A stretch of 64,000 nucleotides of DNA from assembly GCA_017419405.1 (NCBI GenBank), contig JAFOLH010000003.1:124001-188000 (forward strand), given 5' to 3'. Within the stretch, counting starts at the first letter, position 1; the number at the start of each line of letters is the position of its first letter. Positions 1 through 7,947 of this stretch are shown in pieces. The position numbers were made by a program, and so were the translations under genes. Origin of the DNA: Renibacterium sp. GTDB lineage: Bacteria; Actinomycetota; Actinomycetes; Actinomycetales; Micrococcaceae. The notes beneath the pieces were generated by a model that worked only from the letters and a program-made list of their open reading frames with translations, did not search any database and had not been told where the DNA came from.

Positions 1-2
1 AC

Positions 3-611
3 GGCAGCAATGCCGATTTCGCCAAGGTTCCCTTCGCTGCCCGGGAATTCGTCAACGGCTCGTTCAACTGCTCGGCTTCGCTGATTTCGCCGACCTGGGT
101 GATCTTGGCCAAGCACTGCGTGGAGGGTAACAGTGCCAGCTCGATCAGCTTCAAAGTCGGCAGTGCCGACTTGAATGGCGGCACCACGGTCAAGGTCAAG
201 CGAGTTGCGCAATGGTCCCAGGGCGACGTCGCCCTGGCCGAGCTGACCGCCCCGTACCAGGGCAGCTACGCGACTCTGGGTGGAAGCACACCCAGCCAAG
301 GCACCCCCGGCGACATCTACGGCTGGGGCCGCACCGCTCCGGGAGCGCCGGCCGCCGCCAAACTCAAGACCGCAAGCGTGACCATCGCCGGCACCGACGA
401 CCAGGGCTGGTCAGGACCCTCGATCGTGGAGACCCGCGGCAGCGGCCAAGCCTACAAGGGCGACTCCGGCGGACCGTTGATCGTCAACGGCAAGCTGGTC
501 GGGGTTTGCTCCGGCACCAACAGCTACAACGACCCCAACGACGTGGAGTACGCTTCCGTACCGGCCTCTGCCGACTGGATCACCAGCACCACCGGCGTCG
601 CGGTCAATTGA
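3..611 (+). CDS. Trypsin-like serine protease (5' end outside window)
   Basis: This is the C-terminal part of a chymotrypsin-fold (S1) protease; the reading frame is open to the left edge, so the start and any signal peptide lie outside the window. The catalytic histidine sits in LAKHC (the usual motif is TAAHC), the aspartate is probably the one in QGDVALAEL, and the serine is in GDSGGPL. A cysteine before the histidine block and one in the CSGTN segment fit the family disulfides. Such proteases are normally secreted. M. tuberculosis also has a trypsin-like gene (Rv3668c, from memory) in the equivalent region. The substrate is unknown. Confidence 0.9.
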   Translation, partial: GSNADFAKVPFAAREFVNGSFNCSASLISPTWVILAKHCVEGNSASSISFKVGSADLNGGTTVKVKRVAQWSQGDVALAELTAPYQGSYATLGGSTPSQGTPGDIYGWGRTAPGAPAAAKLKTASVTIAGTDDQGWSGPSIVETRGSGQAYKGDSGGPLIVNGKLVGVCSGTNSYNDPNDVEYASVPASADWITSTTGVAVN

Positions 612-681
612 GCTGACTCCCCCCGGCACCCGGTTTTACCCAGCCGCCCCGGTTCCAGGCCCGCCCGGAGCCGGGGCGGGC

Positions 682-3051
682 TTGGCCGTGGCTGCGGTGG
701 ATAATGGCACGGTGGATGAGCCGTCGCAATTGCTGAAGTATTTGGGCCGGGGCCCGGAACCGGAGCAGCTGCGCCACGTCCGGGTCTTGCCGGCTCGCGC
801 CGCGGTTGAAGCGCCCTGGCCCCGATGGGCGCATCCCGAAGTAATCCGGGCCCTGGGGTCCGTGGGGATCCAGCAGCCCTGGCGACACCAGGTCGAGGCC
901 GCCGAATTGGCGCATGCCGGGCAGCACGTAATTTTGGCGACCGGCACCGCCTCCGGAAAGTCCCTCGGCTACCAGCTTCCGGCACTGGACGCGATTTGCC
1001 GGGCGGAAGAAGCCAAAGCGGCCGCGACCGGACGCTTCGTCGATGAGGCAGCCGACGCCGTCGTGCTCTACTTGGCTCCGACCAAAGCGCTCGCCGCCGA
1101 TCAGCTGAGCTCGCTCCGCGCCCTCGGGCTCTCCGCTTTGCGTGCGGAGACCTACGACGGCGACACCGAAGCGTCGGAGCGCCGCTGGATCCGCGAGCAC
1201 GCGAACTTCGTGCTCTGCAATCCGGACATGCTGCATTTCGGCGTGCTGCCCAACCATGAATGGTGGGCGAAGTTCTTCCGCCGCCTGCGTTATGTGATCG
1301 TGGACGAGGCGCACGGCTACCGGGGCGTGTTCGGCTCGCATGTGGCGGCGGTGCTGCGCAGACTGCGCCGGATCTGCCGGCAGCACGGCTCGGCCCCGGT
1401 CTTCATCGCGGCTTCGGCGACCTCGGCCCAACCGCAGGAATCCTTCGGCCGGCTGATCGGGATGCCGGTGGCCGCGGTGACCGAGGACGCTTCGCCGCAC
1501 GGTGCCACCACGGTGGCCTTCTGGGAGCCCGCATTGAGCGAGATCAGTGGTGAGAACGGCGCCCCGGAACGGCGGACCAGCATTGCCGAAACGTCGAATC
1601 TGCTGGCCGATCTGGTCGCGGCCCGGGTTCGGACCATAGCGTTCATCAAGTCGAGACGCGGTGCCGAGGCGATCTCCGGCAATACCAAACGCCTGCTCGA
1701 AGAAGTGGATCCGAGCCTGCCGCAACGCGTCGCCGCCTACCGGAGCGGCTATCTGCCCGAAGAACGACGCGAGTTGGAGCAGTCCCTGCGCTCCGGAAAG
1801 CTGCTCGGTGTGGCCAGCACCTCCGCCTTGGAACTGGGCATCGACGTCTCCGGCCTGGACGCGGTGCTGGTGGCCGGCTGGCCCGGCACCAGGGCTTCGC
1901 TTTTCCAGCAGTTCGGCCGTGCCGGCCGAGCGGGGCAGGATGCTTTGGCAGCCTTCATCGCCAGTGACGACCCGTTGGACACCTATCTGGTCAACCACCC
2001 GGAAGCGATCTTCGACGTTCCGGTCGAGGCCAGCGTGTTCGACCCCGGGAACCCTTTCGTGTTGGGTCCGCAGCTGTGCGCCGCCGCCGCCGAAATCCCC
2101 TTGGGCCCGAACGACCTGGCACTCTTCGGAGCCAGTACCGAAGCCCTGTTGGACTCCTTGGTCGCGGAAGGCTATTTGCGACGCCGGCCCGCCGGCTGGT
2201 TCTGGACCCATCCGCAAAGCGCCGCCGGCATGGTGAATCTCCGCGAGGACGGTGGCGGACCGATCAGCATCGTCGAGGCGGACACCGGGACCGTCCTGGG
2301 CACCATGGGTTCACCGCAATCGCATTACCAAGCGCATGCCGGGGCGGTCTACGTCCATCAAGGGTTGAACTACCTCGTCGAAGAGCTCAACGAAGCCGAC
2401 CATTGCGCGGTCGTGCGCCGGGCCTGGCCAGACTTCTACACCACGGCTCGCGACGTCACTCAGATCGAAGTGGTCAACAGCCTCAAGGAATCCGTCTGGG
2501 GACCGGTGACCTTGCACTTCGGTGAAGTCCAAGTGACCACGCAAGTGGTCTCCTTCCAGCGCAAAGCGCTGGTTTCGAATGAAATCCTGGGTGAAGAACC
2601 CCTGCAACTCGGCGCCCGGGACTTGTTCACCAAGGCCGTCTGGTTCACCGTGGAACCGGCATTCCTGGTCGCCAACGGCCTGGCCCAAGCCCGTTTCCCC
2701 GGCTCCTTGCATGCCGCGGAACATGCAGCGATCGGACTGCTGCCCTTGGTCGCCTCGAGCGACCGGTGGGACGTCGGCGGGGTATCGACGGCGCTGCACG
2801 CGGACACCGGGGAGCCCACTGTGTTCGTCTATGACGGCCACCCCGGCGGTGCCGGCTTCGCCGAACGCGGATATGACATGGCCAGACGCTGGCTGCAGGC
2901 CACGCACGACGCGATTGCCGCCTGCGAATGCGAATCCGGCTGCCCGTCCTGCGTGCAATCCCCCAAATGCGGGAACAAGAACAATCCCCTGGACAAGTCC
3001 GGCGCCATCGAGCTGCTCCGCCTGGTGTTGGCCTCCGACCCGACCGCCTGA
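682..3051 (+). CDS. DEAD/DEAH-box helicase with DUF1998-type C-terminus (MrfA/YprA-like)
   Basis: This 789-residue superfamily 2 helicase probably acts in DNA repair. The Walker A region TGTASGKS lies near residue 88 and the DEAH box (VDEAHGYRG) near residue 208. A second RecA-like domain contains SALELGIDVSG and QQFGRAGRAG. The C-terminus carries four cysteines (CECESGCPSCVQSPKC, about residues 749-766), the metal-binding signature of the MrfA family, where it is linked to mitomycin-lesion repair. The start is uncertain: TTG at 682 has an upstream GGAG, but GTG codons at 688, 697 and 712 are in frame. It faces the Tad operon, and its last 223 bases overlap the end of that operon antisense. 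Rv3649 occupies the same position in M. tuberculosis. Confidence 0.93.
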   Translation: MAVAAVDNGTVDEPSQLLKYLGRGPEPEQLRHVRVLPARAAVEAPWPRWAHPEVIRALGSVGIQQPWRHQVEAAELAHAGQHVILATGTASGKSLGYQLPALDAICRAEEAKAAATGRFVDEAADAVVLYLAPTKALAADQLSSLRALGLSALRAETYDGDTEASERRWIREHANFVLCNPDMLHFGVLPNHEWWAKFFRRLRYVIVDEAHGYRGVFGSHVAAVLRRLRRICRQHGSAPVFIAASATSAQPQESFGRLIGMPVAAVTEDASPHGATTVAFWEPALSEISGENGAPERRTSIAETSNLLADLVAARVRTIAFIKSRRGAEAISGNTKRLLEEVDPSLPQRVAAYRSGYLPEERRELEQSLRSGKLLGVASTSALELGIDVSGLDAVLVAGWPGTRASLFQQFGRAGRAGQDALAAFIASDDPLDTYLVNHPEAIFDVPVEASVFDPGNPFVLGPQLCAAAAEIPLGPNDLALFGASTEALLDSLVAEGYLRRRPAGWFWTHPQSAAGMVNLREDGGGPISIVEADTGTVLGTMGSPQSHYQAHAGAVYVHQGLNYLVEELNEADHCAVVRRAWPDFYTTARDVTQIEVVNSLKESVWGPVTLHFGEVQVTTQVVSFQRKALVSNEILGEEPLQLGARDLFTKAVWFTVEPAFLVANGLAQARFPGSLHAAEHAAIGLLPLVASSDRWDVGGVSTALHADTGEPTVFVYDGHPGGAGFAERGYDMARRWLQATHDAIAACECESGCPSCVQSPKCGNKNNPLDKSGAIELLRLVLASDPTA

Positions 3052-3452
3052 CCGGCGCTCCGGCTCAGCCCCCCGGATGCTGCTTCCGGCGGTCCGGCCC
3101 GGGCCCGGCCAGTGGCCCCGCCCAAGATCCCGGGTAGCCGAAGCGCGGTGTACACCTCGACGATTTCCTGGCGCTGGCCCAGAACCCGGCAGCTGACCAG
3201 TTCGACGTCGTGCTCCGCCGCGATTCGCCCGGCAAGCCCGCACGGATCACCGGAGCTGAGCCCGCGCGCCGCATCAGCGGCGGCCAACGCGGCAAGGTCT
3301 GCCGCCGTCCTGACCCGCTGACCGGCTAGCGCTGCCTGGGCAAACCAGGAGATGCCGAGCAACAACATGATCGCGGCAATCGCCACCCCGGCCACCAGCA
3401 CTGTGCTCGATCCCCGCTGCGGCTGACCGGAAGCCCGGCCGCGGCGCTTCAT
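2829..3452 (-). CDS. Rv3654c-family TadE-like protein with an unusually long C-terminus
   Basis: This is the last gene of the Tad operon. Residues 1-40 have the RGSSTVLVAGVAI transmembrane start and the QRVRTAADLAALAAADAA helix typical of Rv3654c/TadE-G-like minor pilins. Homology is plausible to about residue 120. After that the frame stays open for some 75 more residues, running antisense through the end of the helicase gene to a stop at 2829. The tail is rich in S, R and Q and resembles nothing I know. Family members are usually 85-130 residues, so the tail may follow loss of the original stop codon. The ATG at 3452 lies 10 bases after the tadE stop. Confidence 0.7.
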   Translation of the reverse strand: MKRRGRASGQPQRGSSTVLVAGVAIAAIMLLLGISWFAQAALAGQRVRTAADLAALAAADAARGLSSGDPCGLAGRIAAEHDVELVSCRVLGQRQEIVEVYTALRLPGILGGATGRARAGPPEAASGGLSRSAGQAVGSEANTRRSSSMAPDLSRGLFLFPHLGDCTQDGQPDSHSQAAIASCVACSQRLAMSYPRSAKPAPPGWPS

Positions 3453-3462
3453 GGCACCCGGA

Positions 3463-3843
3463 TCATGGCATCGCTCCGGGCGGCTCGGAATCCTCGGCCC
3501 GGGCAGTGGCTTTGGCTTTGAGCTGGTTGCCCAGCAAGTCCCCGAACGGACCGGCCAATCGGCTGCCGACCTCGACCTCGAGGAACCCGCCCTCGCGGCG
3601 CACCACGACGTTGGCATCGGCGCCGCCGAGCCGGCGGGCCACCGAGTCGACAGCCTCCGCCGCGGCGCCGCGCGCCGCTTCCCGGGCGGCGGCACGGGCC
3701 GCGTCTTCCAAACGCATTTGGACCACTGCGGCCTGCGCGCTGAACAACAGAAAGCCCAGCAGCAAAAGCAGCACCGGGAAAAGCACCGCCAATTCAGCCG
3801 TTGCCGAACCTCGTTCACCGGCCCGCCGCGGTGACAGCCTCAT
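3463..3843 (-). CDS. TadE-family minor pilin
   Basis: This 126-residue pseudopilin-like protein begins with a short basic stretch. It continues GSATAELAVLFPVLLLLLG, the TadE processing and transmembrane motif with the conserved glutamate (ATAE). An amphipathic alanine-rich helix and a short extracellular tail follow. It is expected to be processed at the inner membrane and to assemble with the Flp-like pilin. Its ATG overlaps the DUF4244 stop by four bases (ATGA), which points to translational coupling. It corresponds to Rv3655c in M. tuberculosis. Confidence 0.9.
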   Translation of the reverse strand: MRLSPRRAGERGSATAELAVLFPVLLLLLGFLLFSAQAAVVQMRLEDAARAAAREAARGAAAEAVDSVARRLGGADANVVVRREGGFLEVEVGSRLAGPFGDLLGNQLKAKATARAEDSEPPGAMP

Positions 3844-4157
3844 CCGATGCTCAAGGCGTTGCGGATCAAGCCGAGCAAGAACCCGCGGACTTCGTCGCTG
3901 CGCAGGATCACCACGAGCAATCCGGCGAAGCCCACCGCGGCCAAGGTCGCGATCGCATATTCGGCGGTCGCCATGCCCAGTTCCCGGCTTCGCGAAAGTC
4001 CTTCCGGGCCGGCTTCCGCGTCGACCGGCGCCGTACGGAAGGCCGGCATCACGTCGGCGGACATGCCTGCCCGTCCGGTTCGGCCCGATTCAGAACGGCT
4101 GGCCGGCACCTCCTCGGTCCGCATTTCTTCGGCCCGGTCTCGGCATTGCTGGTTCAT
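3840..4157 (-). CDS. DUF4244 protein (Flp-like major pilin candidate)
   Basis: This is a 105-residue protein with a long polar leader and a C-terminal block GMATAEYAIATLAAVGFAGL, the DUF4244/Flp signature of Gly, TAEY and one hydrophobic helix. It is the probable structural pilin of the locus (Rv3656c position). I chose ATG 4157 because AAGGAG lies seven bases upstream. An in-frame ATG at 4205 would add 16 residues and is the last of four ATGs within or flanking a 16-bp tandem repeat. That repeat separates this gene from the tadC stop, whereas the junctions around tadA, tadB, tadC and tadE are ATGA overlaps. Confidence 0.88.
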   Translation of the reverse strand: MNQQCRDRAEEMRTEEVPASRSESGRTGRAGMSADVMPAFRTAPVDAEAGPEGLSRSRELGMATAEYAIATLAAVGFAGLLVVILRSDEVRGFLLGLIRNALSIG

Positions 4158-4200
4158 CTGGATTCTCCTTCGGTCGGATTTTGCTTGAGTCTGGACTGGG

Positions 4201-4248
4201 TTCATCGCGTACTGGGTTCATCGCGTACTGGGTTCATCGCGTACTGGG
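4201..4248. repeat. Three perfect 16-bp tandem repeats at the tadC/pilin junction
   Basis: The unit TTCATCGCGTACTGGG occurs three times head to tail, flanked by partial copies (ACTGGG before, TTCATC after). On the coding strand each copy supplies GATGAACCCAGT, so the ATGA at the tadC stop is copied again and again towards the pilin gene. The array looks like expansion of an original stop/start overlap. Confidence 0.95.
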
Positions 4249-4249
4249 T

Positions 4250-4795
4250 TCATCCGGGCAGCAGCGCGATCAGCACCGGCACAACGCCCAAGAACATGAA
4301 GGCCGGCAATGCGCAGAGCCCCATCGGCAGCACGAGTTTCACCCCCAGCGCGGCCGCACGGCGTTGCAGCTCGCGTTGCCTCTCCTGGCGCAATCGGGTT
4401 GCCTCGGCCCGGAGCAATACGGCCGACGGCGCACCGGTCAAGGCCAAAAGCCGAGTTGACCGCTCCAAGTCCACGAGGGCCCGCAATGGCGCCGCATTCA
4501 GGATTCCCCGCCACGCGGCCGACCATTCGGAGCCCAGACCCAGGGCTGCGCCGACCATAGCCAAGCTGCCGCCCAGGGCCCGGCTGCAGATTGAGCCGAG
4601 TTCCCGGAAGCTCCGGTCCAGGGGCAGACCGGCGGCCAGCAGGGCGGCCAAAAGATCCAGCAGCAAGGGCAAATCCTGTACGCCGTCGGGCTCTTTGGGC
4701 CGGGCGGCTGCCGGCCGGAAAGCCCGGTCGCCCGCCGTCGGGGAAAAGAGCAAAAGCACCCCGAGCAGGCCGCAACCGAAAACCAGGAGATTCAT
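4250..4795 (-). CDS. tadC: Type II secretion F-family membrane protein (TadC-like)
   Basis: This 181-residue integral membrane protein has an N-terminal segment (MNLLVFGCGLLGVLLLF), a central helical region with LPLLLDLLAALLAAGLPL typical of T2SSF domains, and a C-terminal pair of helices ending LGVVPVLIALLPG. With TadB it forms the inner-membrane platform through which the TadA ATPase drives pilin assembly. Start and stop are each shared with neighbours in ATGA overlaps, except that the downstream overlap now opens into the 16-bp repeat array. It is shorter than canonical TadC, as usual in actinobacterial loci. Confidence 0.88.
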   Translation of the reverse strand: MNLLVFGCGLLGVLLLFSPTAGDRAFRPAAARPKEPDGVQDLPLLLDLLAALLAAGLPLDRSFRELGSICSRALGGSLAMVGAALGLGSEWSAAWRGILNAAPLRALVDLERSTRLLALTGAPSAVLLRAEATRLRQERQRELQRRAAALGVKLVLPMGLCALPAFMFLGVVPVLIALLPG

Positions 4796-5478
4796 CGCAC
4801 GGTCCCAGCAGACCGCAGCAGCGCCGACATCCAGAACCGGCCCAGCAGCAACAGCCCGCCGCCCGCGATGAGTGCCGCCCAGCCCAAGGGCGAAGACATC
4901 AGGACCCCGAGCGGGTCCAGCCCCATCAAATACCCGGAAGCCAAGCCCAGCAACGGGAGCCAGCCCAGCAAGGCCGCGGTCGCCGATGGACCCGCCATCG
5001 CGATCCGCTGCAAACCCCGGACCTCGGCGGCGGAATCGAGATGCCCGGCCAGCCTTTCCAATACCTCGGCCATCGGCACACCGTTGCGCGCGGCGAGCTC
5101 CAAGCAGGCCGCGAACTCGATCGCGGCAGTCCGGACCGGATCACGCTGCGGCGCCCGCTCCGCGATGTTCCGGAAGACCGGTGCGGTGCCGAGTCCTGCC
5201 GCGGCACGCGCCGCACAGGCCTCGGCCAGGTTTGCCACGGCCGAGTCGCGATTCGATGCCGCTACCGCGCGCCACAAATCCACTTCCCCGGAGCCACCCG
5301 AAAGCAGCGCCGAAACGTGCCGGACGAACAGCTCGAATTCGCCGATGCGAACCGGTTGACCGGCCGACCCGGCCTGCGGTTTCGACCCGGCACCCCGCCG
5401 GAGGCCTGCCGGATGCGTCATCGGCCAGTACCATAAACAGATTCCGCCGAGGCCCAGCAGCAACACCTGGAGATTCAT
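4792..5478 (-). CDS. tadB: Type II secretion F-family membrane protein (TadB-like)
   Basis: This 228-residue protein begins with a hydrophobic segment (MNLQVLLLGLGGICLWYW) and contains a T2SSF domain with FRNIAERAPQRD and LELAARNGVPMAEVLERLAGHL. It ends with two strong transmembrane helices around GWLPLLGLASGYLMGLDPLG and WAALIAGGGLLLL. The ATG at 5478 overlaps the tadA stop by four bases and the stop overlaps the tadC start in the same way, so all three are probably translated as a coupled unit. Rv3658c holds this position in M. tuberculosis. Confidence 0.9.
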   Translation of the reverse strand: MNLQVLLLGLGGICLWYWPMTHPAGLRRGAGSKPQAGSAGQPVRIGEFELFVRHVSALLSGGSGEVDLWRAVAASNRDSAVANLAEACAARAAAGLGTAPVFRNIAERAPQRDPVRTAAIEFAACLELAARNGVPMAEVLERLAGHLDSAAEVRGLQRIAMAGPSATAALLGWLPLLGLASGYLMGLDPLGVLMSSPLGWAALIAGGGLLLLGRFWMSALLRSAGTVR

Positions 5479-6659
5479 CCGGCCAATCTCCTTTGCAACT
5501 TCCGCCAAGCCGGCCCGGGAATCACGTCTTCGGGTGAAAATGCCGCGGCCATCTGGACGCCTAGCTGCCCCTCCTCGAGGGAGAGCAACCCCAGATGCAC
5601 AAGCCGCCGGCCGCTGGCGGTATTCGACATGTGCAGGACCACGTCGATGGCGCTGACTGCTTGCAGCGAGACCGCTTGCGGGCTCATTTCGGCCAGGGCT
5701 CCCAGGGCTTGCAACCGGGCCGGAACGTCTGCCGCGCCGTTGGCATGGATCGTGCCGGCGCCGCCGTGCCCGGTGTTGAGTGCGGTGAGCAACTCGCGGA
5801 TCTCGGCACCGCGGCACTCGCCCACAATCAGTCTGCTCGGATTCATCCGCAAGGCCTCGCGGACCAGCTGCCGCAAATCCACCGCACCCAGGCCCTCGAC
5901 GTTCGCGGCACGGCTCCGCAGCGAAAGCACGTGTGGATGCCCTGGTGAAAGCTCCGGGGTGTCTTCGACCACGATCAAACGTTCCTGCGGACCGCAGATC
6001 CCCAGGAGGGTATTGAGCAGCGTGGTCTTTCCGGACCCGGTGGCGCCGCTGATCAAAAAATTCCGCCCCGATGCGATCAGTTCGCGCAGCAGATCCGCCG
6101 CTCCGGGCGGGAGCACGCCTCGCTCGACCAGTTCCGGCAGGCCGAATGGTTCCATCCGGTGCACCCGCAGCGAAAGCAGAGTGCCGCTGCCGGACACCGA
6201 TGGCAGCACCGCGTGGACCCTGAGGCCGCCGGGCAATTGGCCGTCCGCGCAGGGATTCGCTTCATCGAGGCGCTTTCCGGCGCTGGAAATCAATCGCCGG
6301 GCCAGTGCCTGGACCTCGGCCTCGCCGACGAACTTCACCGGGCTGGGTTCCAACCCCCTCCCGCGTTGCAACCACACTTGCTCGGGGGCGTTGACGAAGA
6401 TGTCGGTCAGTTCCGGGTCCGCCAGCAAATGCTGCAACGGCCCCAATCCGCTCAACTCGGCGCTGATCCGCGCGACCGCAGCGAACGAACCCGCCGTCCC
6501 CAGCACCCGGCCGCTCGTACGCAGCGCCGAGGCGACGCCGGCCGAGCTGAATGGACGGCCCTGCGCCAGCACATCGTCCCGGATCCGCTCCAGCAGTTCG
6601 GGATCGGGGGCCTGTCCTTTGCCGACGGCCGATTCGACCGGTTCCGCCCCGCGCTTCAT
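5475..6659 (-). CDS. tadA: TadA/CpaF-family secretion ATPase
   Basis: This 394-residue hexameric ATPase powers pilus or conjugal-type secretion at the cytoplasmic face. Walker A is GATGSGKTTLLNT, followed by the Asp box IVVEDTPEL, the Walker B-like RLIVGECRGAEIRELL and the His box NTGHGGAGTIHAN. The N-terminal half (LADPELTDIFVNAPEQVW) is the usual CpaF N-domain. The start ATG overlaps the ssd stop (ATGA). The length and motif order match actinobacterial TadA (Rv3659c). Confidence 0.95.
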   Translation of the reverse strand: MKRGAEPVESAVGKGQAPDPELLERIRDDVLAQGRPFSSAGVASALRTSGRVLGTAGSFAAVARISAELSGLGPLQHLLADPELTDIFVNAPEQVWLQRGRGLEPSPVKFVGEAEVQALARRLISSAGKRLDEANPCADGQLPGGLRVHAVLPSVSGSGTLLSLRVHRMEPFGLPELVERGVLPPGAADLLRELIASGRNFLISGATGSGKTTLLNTLLGICGPQERLIVVEDTPELSPGHPHVLSLRSRAANVEGLGAVDLRQLVREALRMNPSRLIVGECRGAEIRELLTALNTGHGGAGTIHANGAADVPARLQALGALAEMSPQAVSLQAVSAIDVVLHMSNTASGRRLVHLGLLSLEEGQLGVQMAAAFSPEDVIPGPAWRKLQRRLAG

Positions 6660-7771
6660 CTCGCCGCCGTCCCGAGCGCGGCCGACAGGGCTCCGAACAG
6701 CCGCCGGACGCCCCGGTGGTTGACCAGTTCGGGCAATGCTCCGCGATCGGCGATCCGGCCGACGCCGCGCAACAGCGGGAATTCGCCCAGCAGCGGAAGG
6801 CCGGCCGAGTCGGCGGCCAATTGCGCGTCCAGACCTTCCGGGAACGGCCGGCGCACCACCAGCCGGGTCGAGGCGGGCAAGGCCGGCAACAACTTTCGCA
6901 CCGCTAAAAGCCCGGTCAGTCCGGCGGTCGATTGGCAGATCAGGAGATCGCTCTGCGGAGCGAACAGCTCTACCGTTCCGGCCGAGCGGCCGACGTCGAC
7001 CAGCACCAGCTCGAAAGCCCGTGAAGCAGCCTCCAGAGCCGCCAGGACGACGTCGGAAGCCAGCCCCGGGCCGTGCGGCTCGGCCGATTCGCCGGCCCCG
7101 GTGCGAATCCGGCCGAACCCCAGAACATCACAGCCTGCCGACTGAGGCAGGGCCGCCGAGAACTGAATCGGGCTGAGCGTTCCGGAGCTCTGCCGCAAAT
7201 CGGACCAGGTGAGCCCCGCAGCAGGTTCGGCCGACAGCGCGTACTCGATGCCCGGCCCCCAGGGGTCCCCGTCGATCAGCAACGTCCGGTGCCCCGCTGC
7301 GGCCGAACGAAGGGCCAGCAGGGCAGCGGTGGTCGAGGCCCCGGCTCCCCCGTGGCCGCCCACGATGCTGATCGTCCGGCCAAGTTCCGGAGCCGATTGC
7401 AGACTGTTCAGGAATTCGGCCAGCCAAGCGGCTCCTTCCGGCAATGGCACCACATGGTCGATGTCCGCCTTCGCCGCGAGTTGCCAGAGGTCCGGATGCC
7501 CCTCGTCTGCGATGCCGATCAGGATCCTCGGGCAGGTGCGGCGCTCGACCATCGCCCGGTGCCCCTGCACGCCGGCGAGCAGATCCGGCCCGATCAGCAC
7601 CGCGGAGACCGCCGAAGCCGCCGGCAGACCATCGACCAGATCAGTCCCGGCAGCAGTGACGATCCCGGCAGCCAACTCGCGTAGCGCCGGAATGTCGCTG
7701 AGCAGGCAAACCGGCGCGAACGACCTCGGCGTCCAGTCCGGAATGCGTCCCCGCTTTGCTCCACCGTTCAT
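6656..7771 (-). CDS. ssd: Septum site-determining protein Ssd / CpaE-TadZ-like P-loop protein
   Basis: This 371-residue protein has a receiver-like N-terminal half and a MinD/ParA-type domain with the deviant Walker A GGHGGAGASTTAAL and LLIDGDPWGPGIEY. Relatives (TadZ, CpaE, Rv3660c) place the Tad machine in the cell or affect septum placement. I chose ATG 7771 (MNGGAKRGRIPDW) because the upstream extension is low-complexity and enters the divergent promoter region. It is the first gene of the Tad operon, so the promoter should lie in the 176 bases before the divergent polymerase gene. Confidence 0.88.
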   Translation of the reverse strand: MNGGAKRGRIPDWTPRSFAPVCLLSDIPALRELAAGIVTAAGTDLVDGLPAASAVSAVLIGPDLLAGVQGHRAMVERRTCPRILIGIADEGHPDLWQLAAKADIDHVVPLPEGAAWLAEFLNSLQSAPELGRTISIVGGHGGAGASTTAALLALRSAAAGHRTLLIDGDPWGPGIEYALSAEPAAGLTWSDLRQSSGTLSPIQFSAALPQSAGCDVLGFGRIRTGAGESAEPHGPGLASDVVLAALEAASRAFELVLVDVGRSAGTVELFAPQSDLLICQSTAGLTGLLAVRKLLPALPASTRLVVRRPFPEGLDAQLAADSAGLPLLGEFPLLRGVGRIADRGALPELVNHRGVRRLFGALSAALGTAAR

Positions 7772-7947
7772 GCCACCAGGCTGCCGAACCGGCCAGGCCC
7801 TCCGCCAGCGGACAACTCCGGATGTGGGGAAACCCCCGATCCACCGGTCCTGTGCAGGACCGGTCACGGACAAAAGCTGACCTGATTCTCCGCATCTGCC
7901 GGGCCGGCCGTGCACCCGAGGGTTCGATTGCCCGGCAGAATAGACGC

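Noticed and set aside
604-2217. Long minus-strand frame of 537 codons opposite the helicase
   Set aside because: It lies entirely antisense to a well-supported helicase gene. It has no recognisable domain and shows the composition expected of a high-GC shadow frame.
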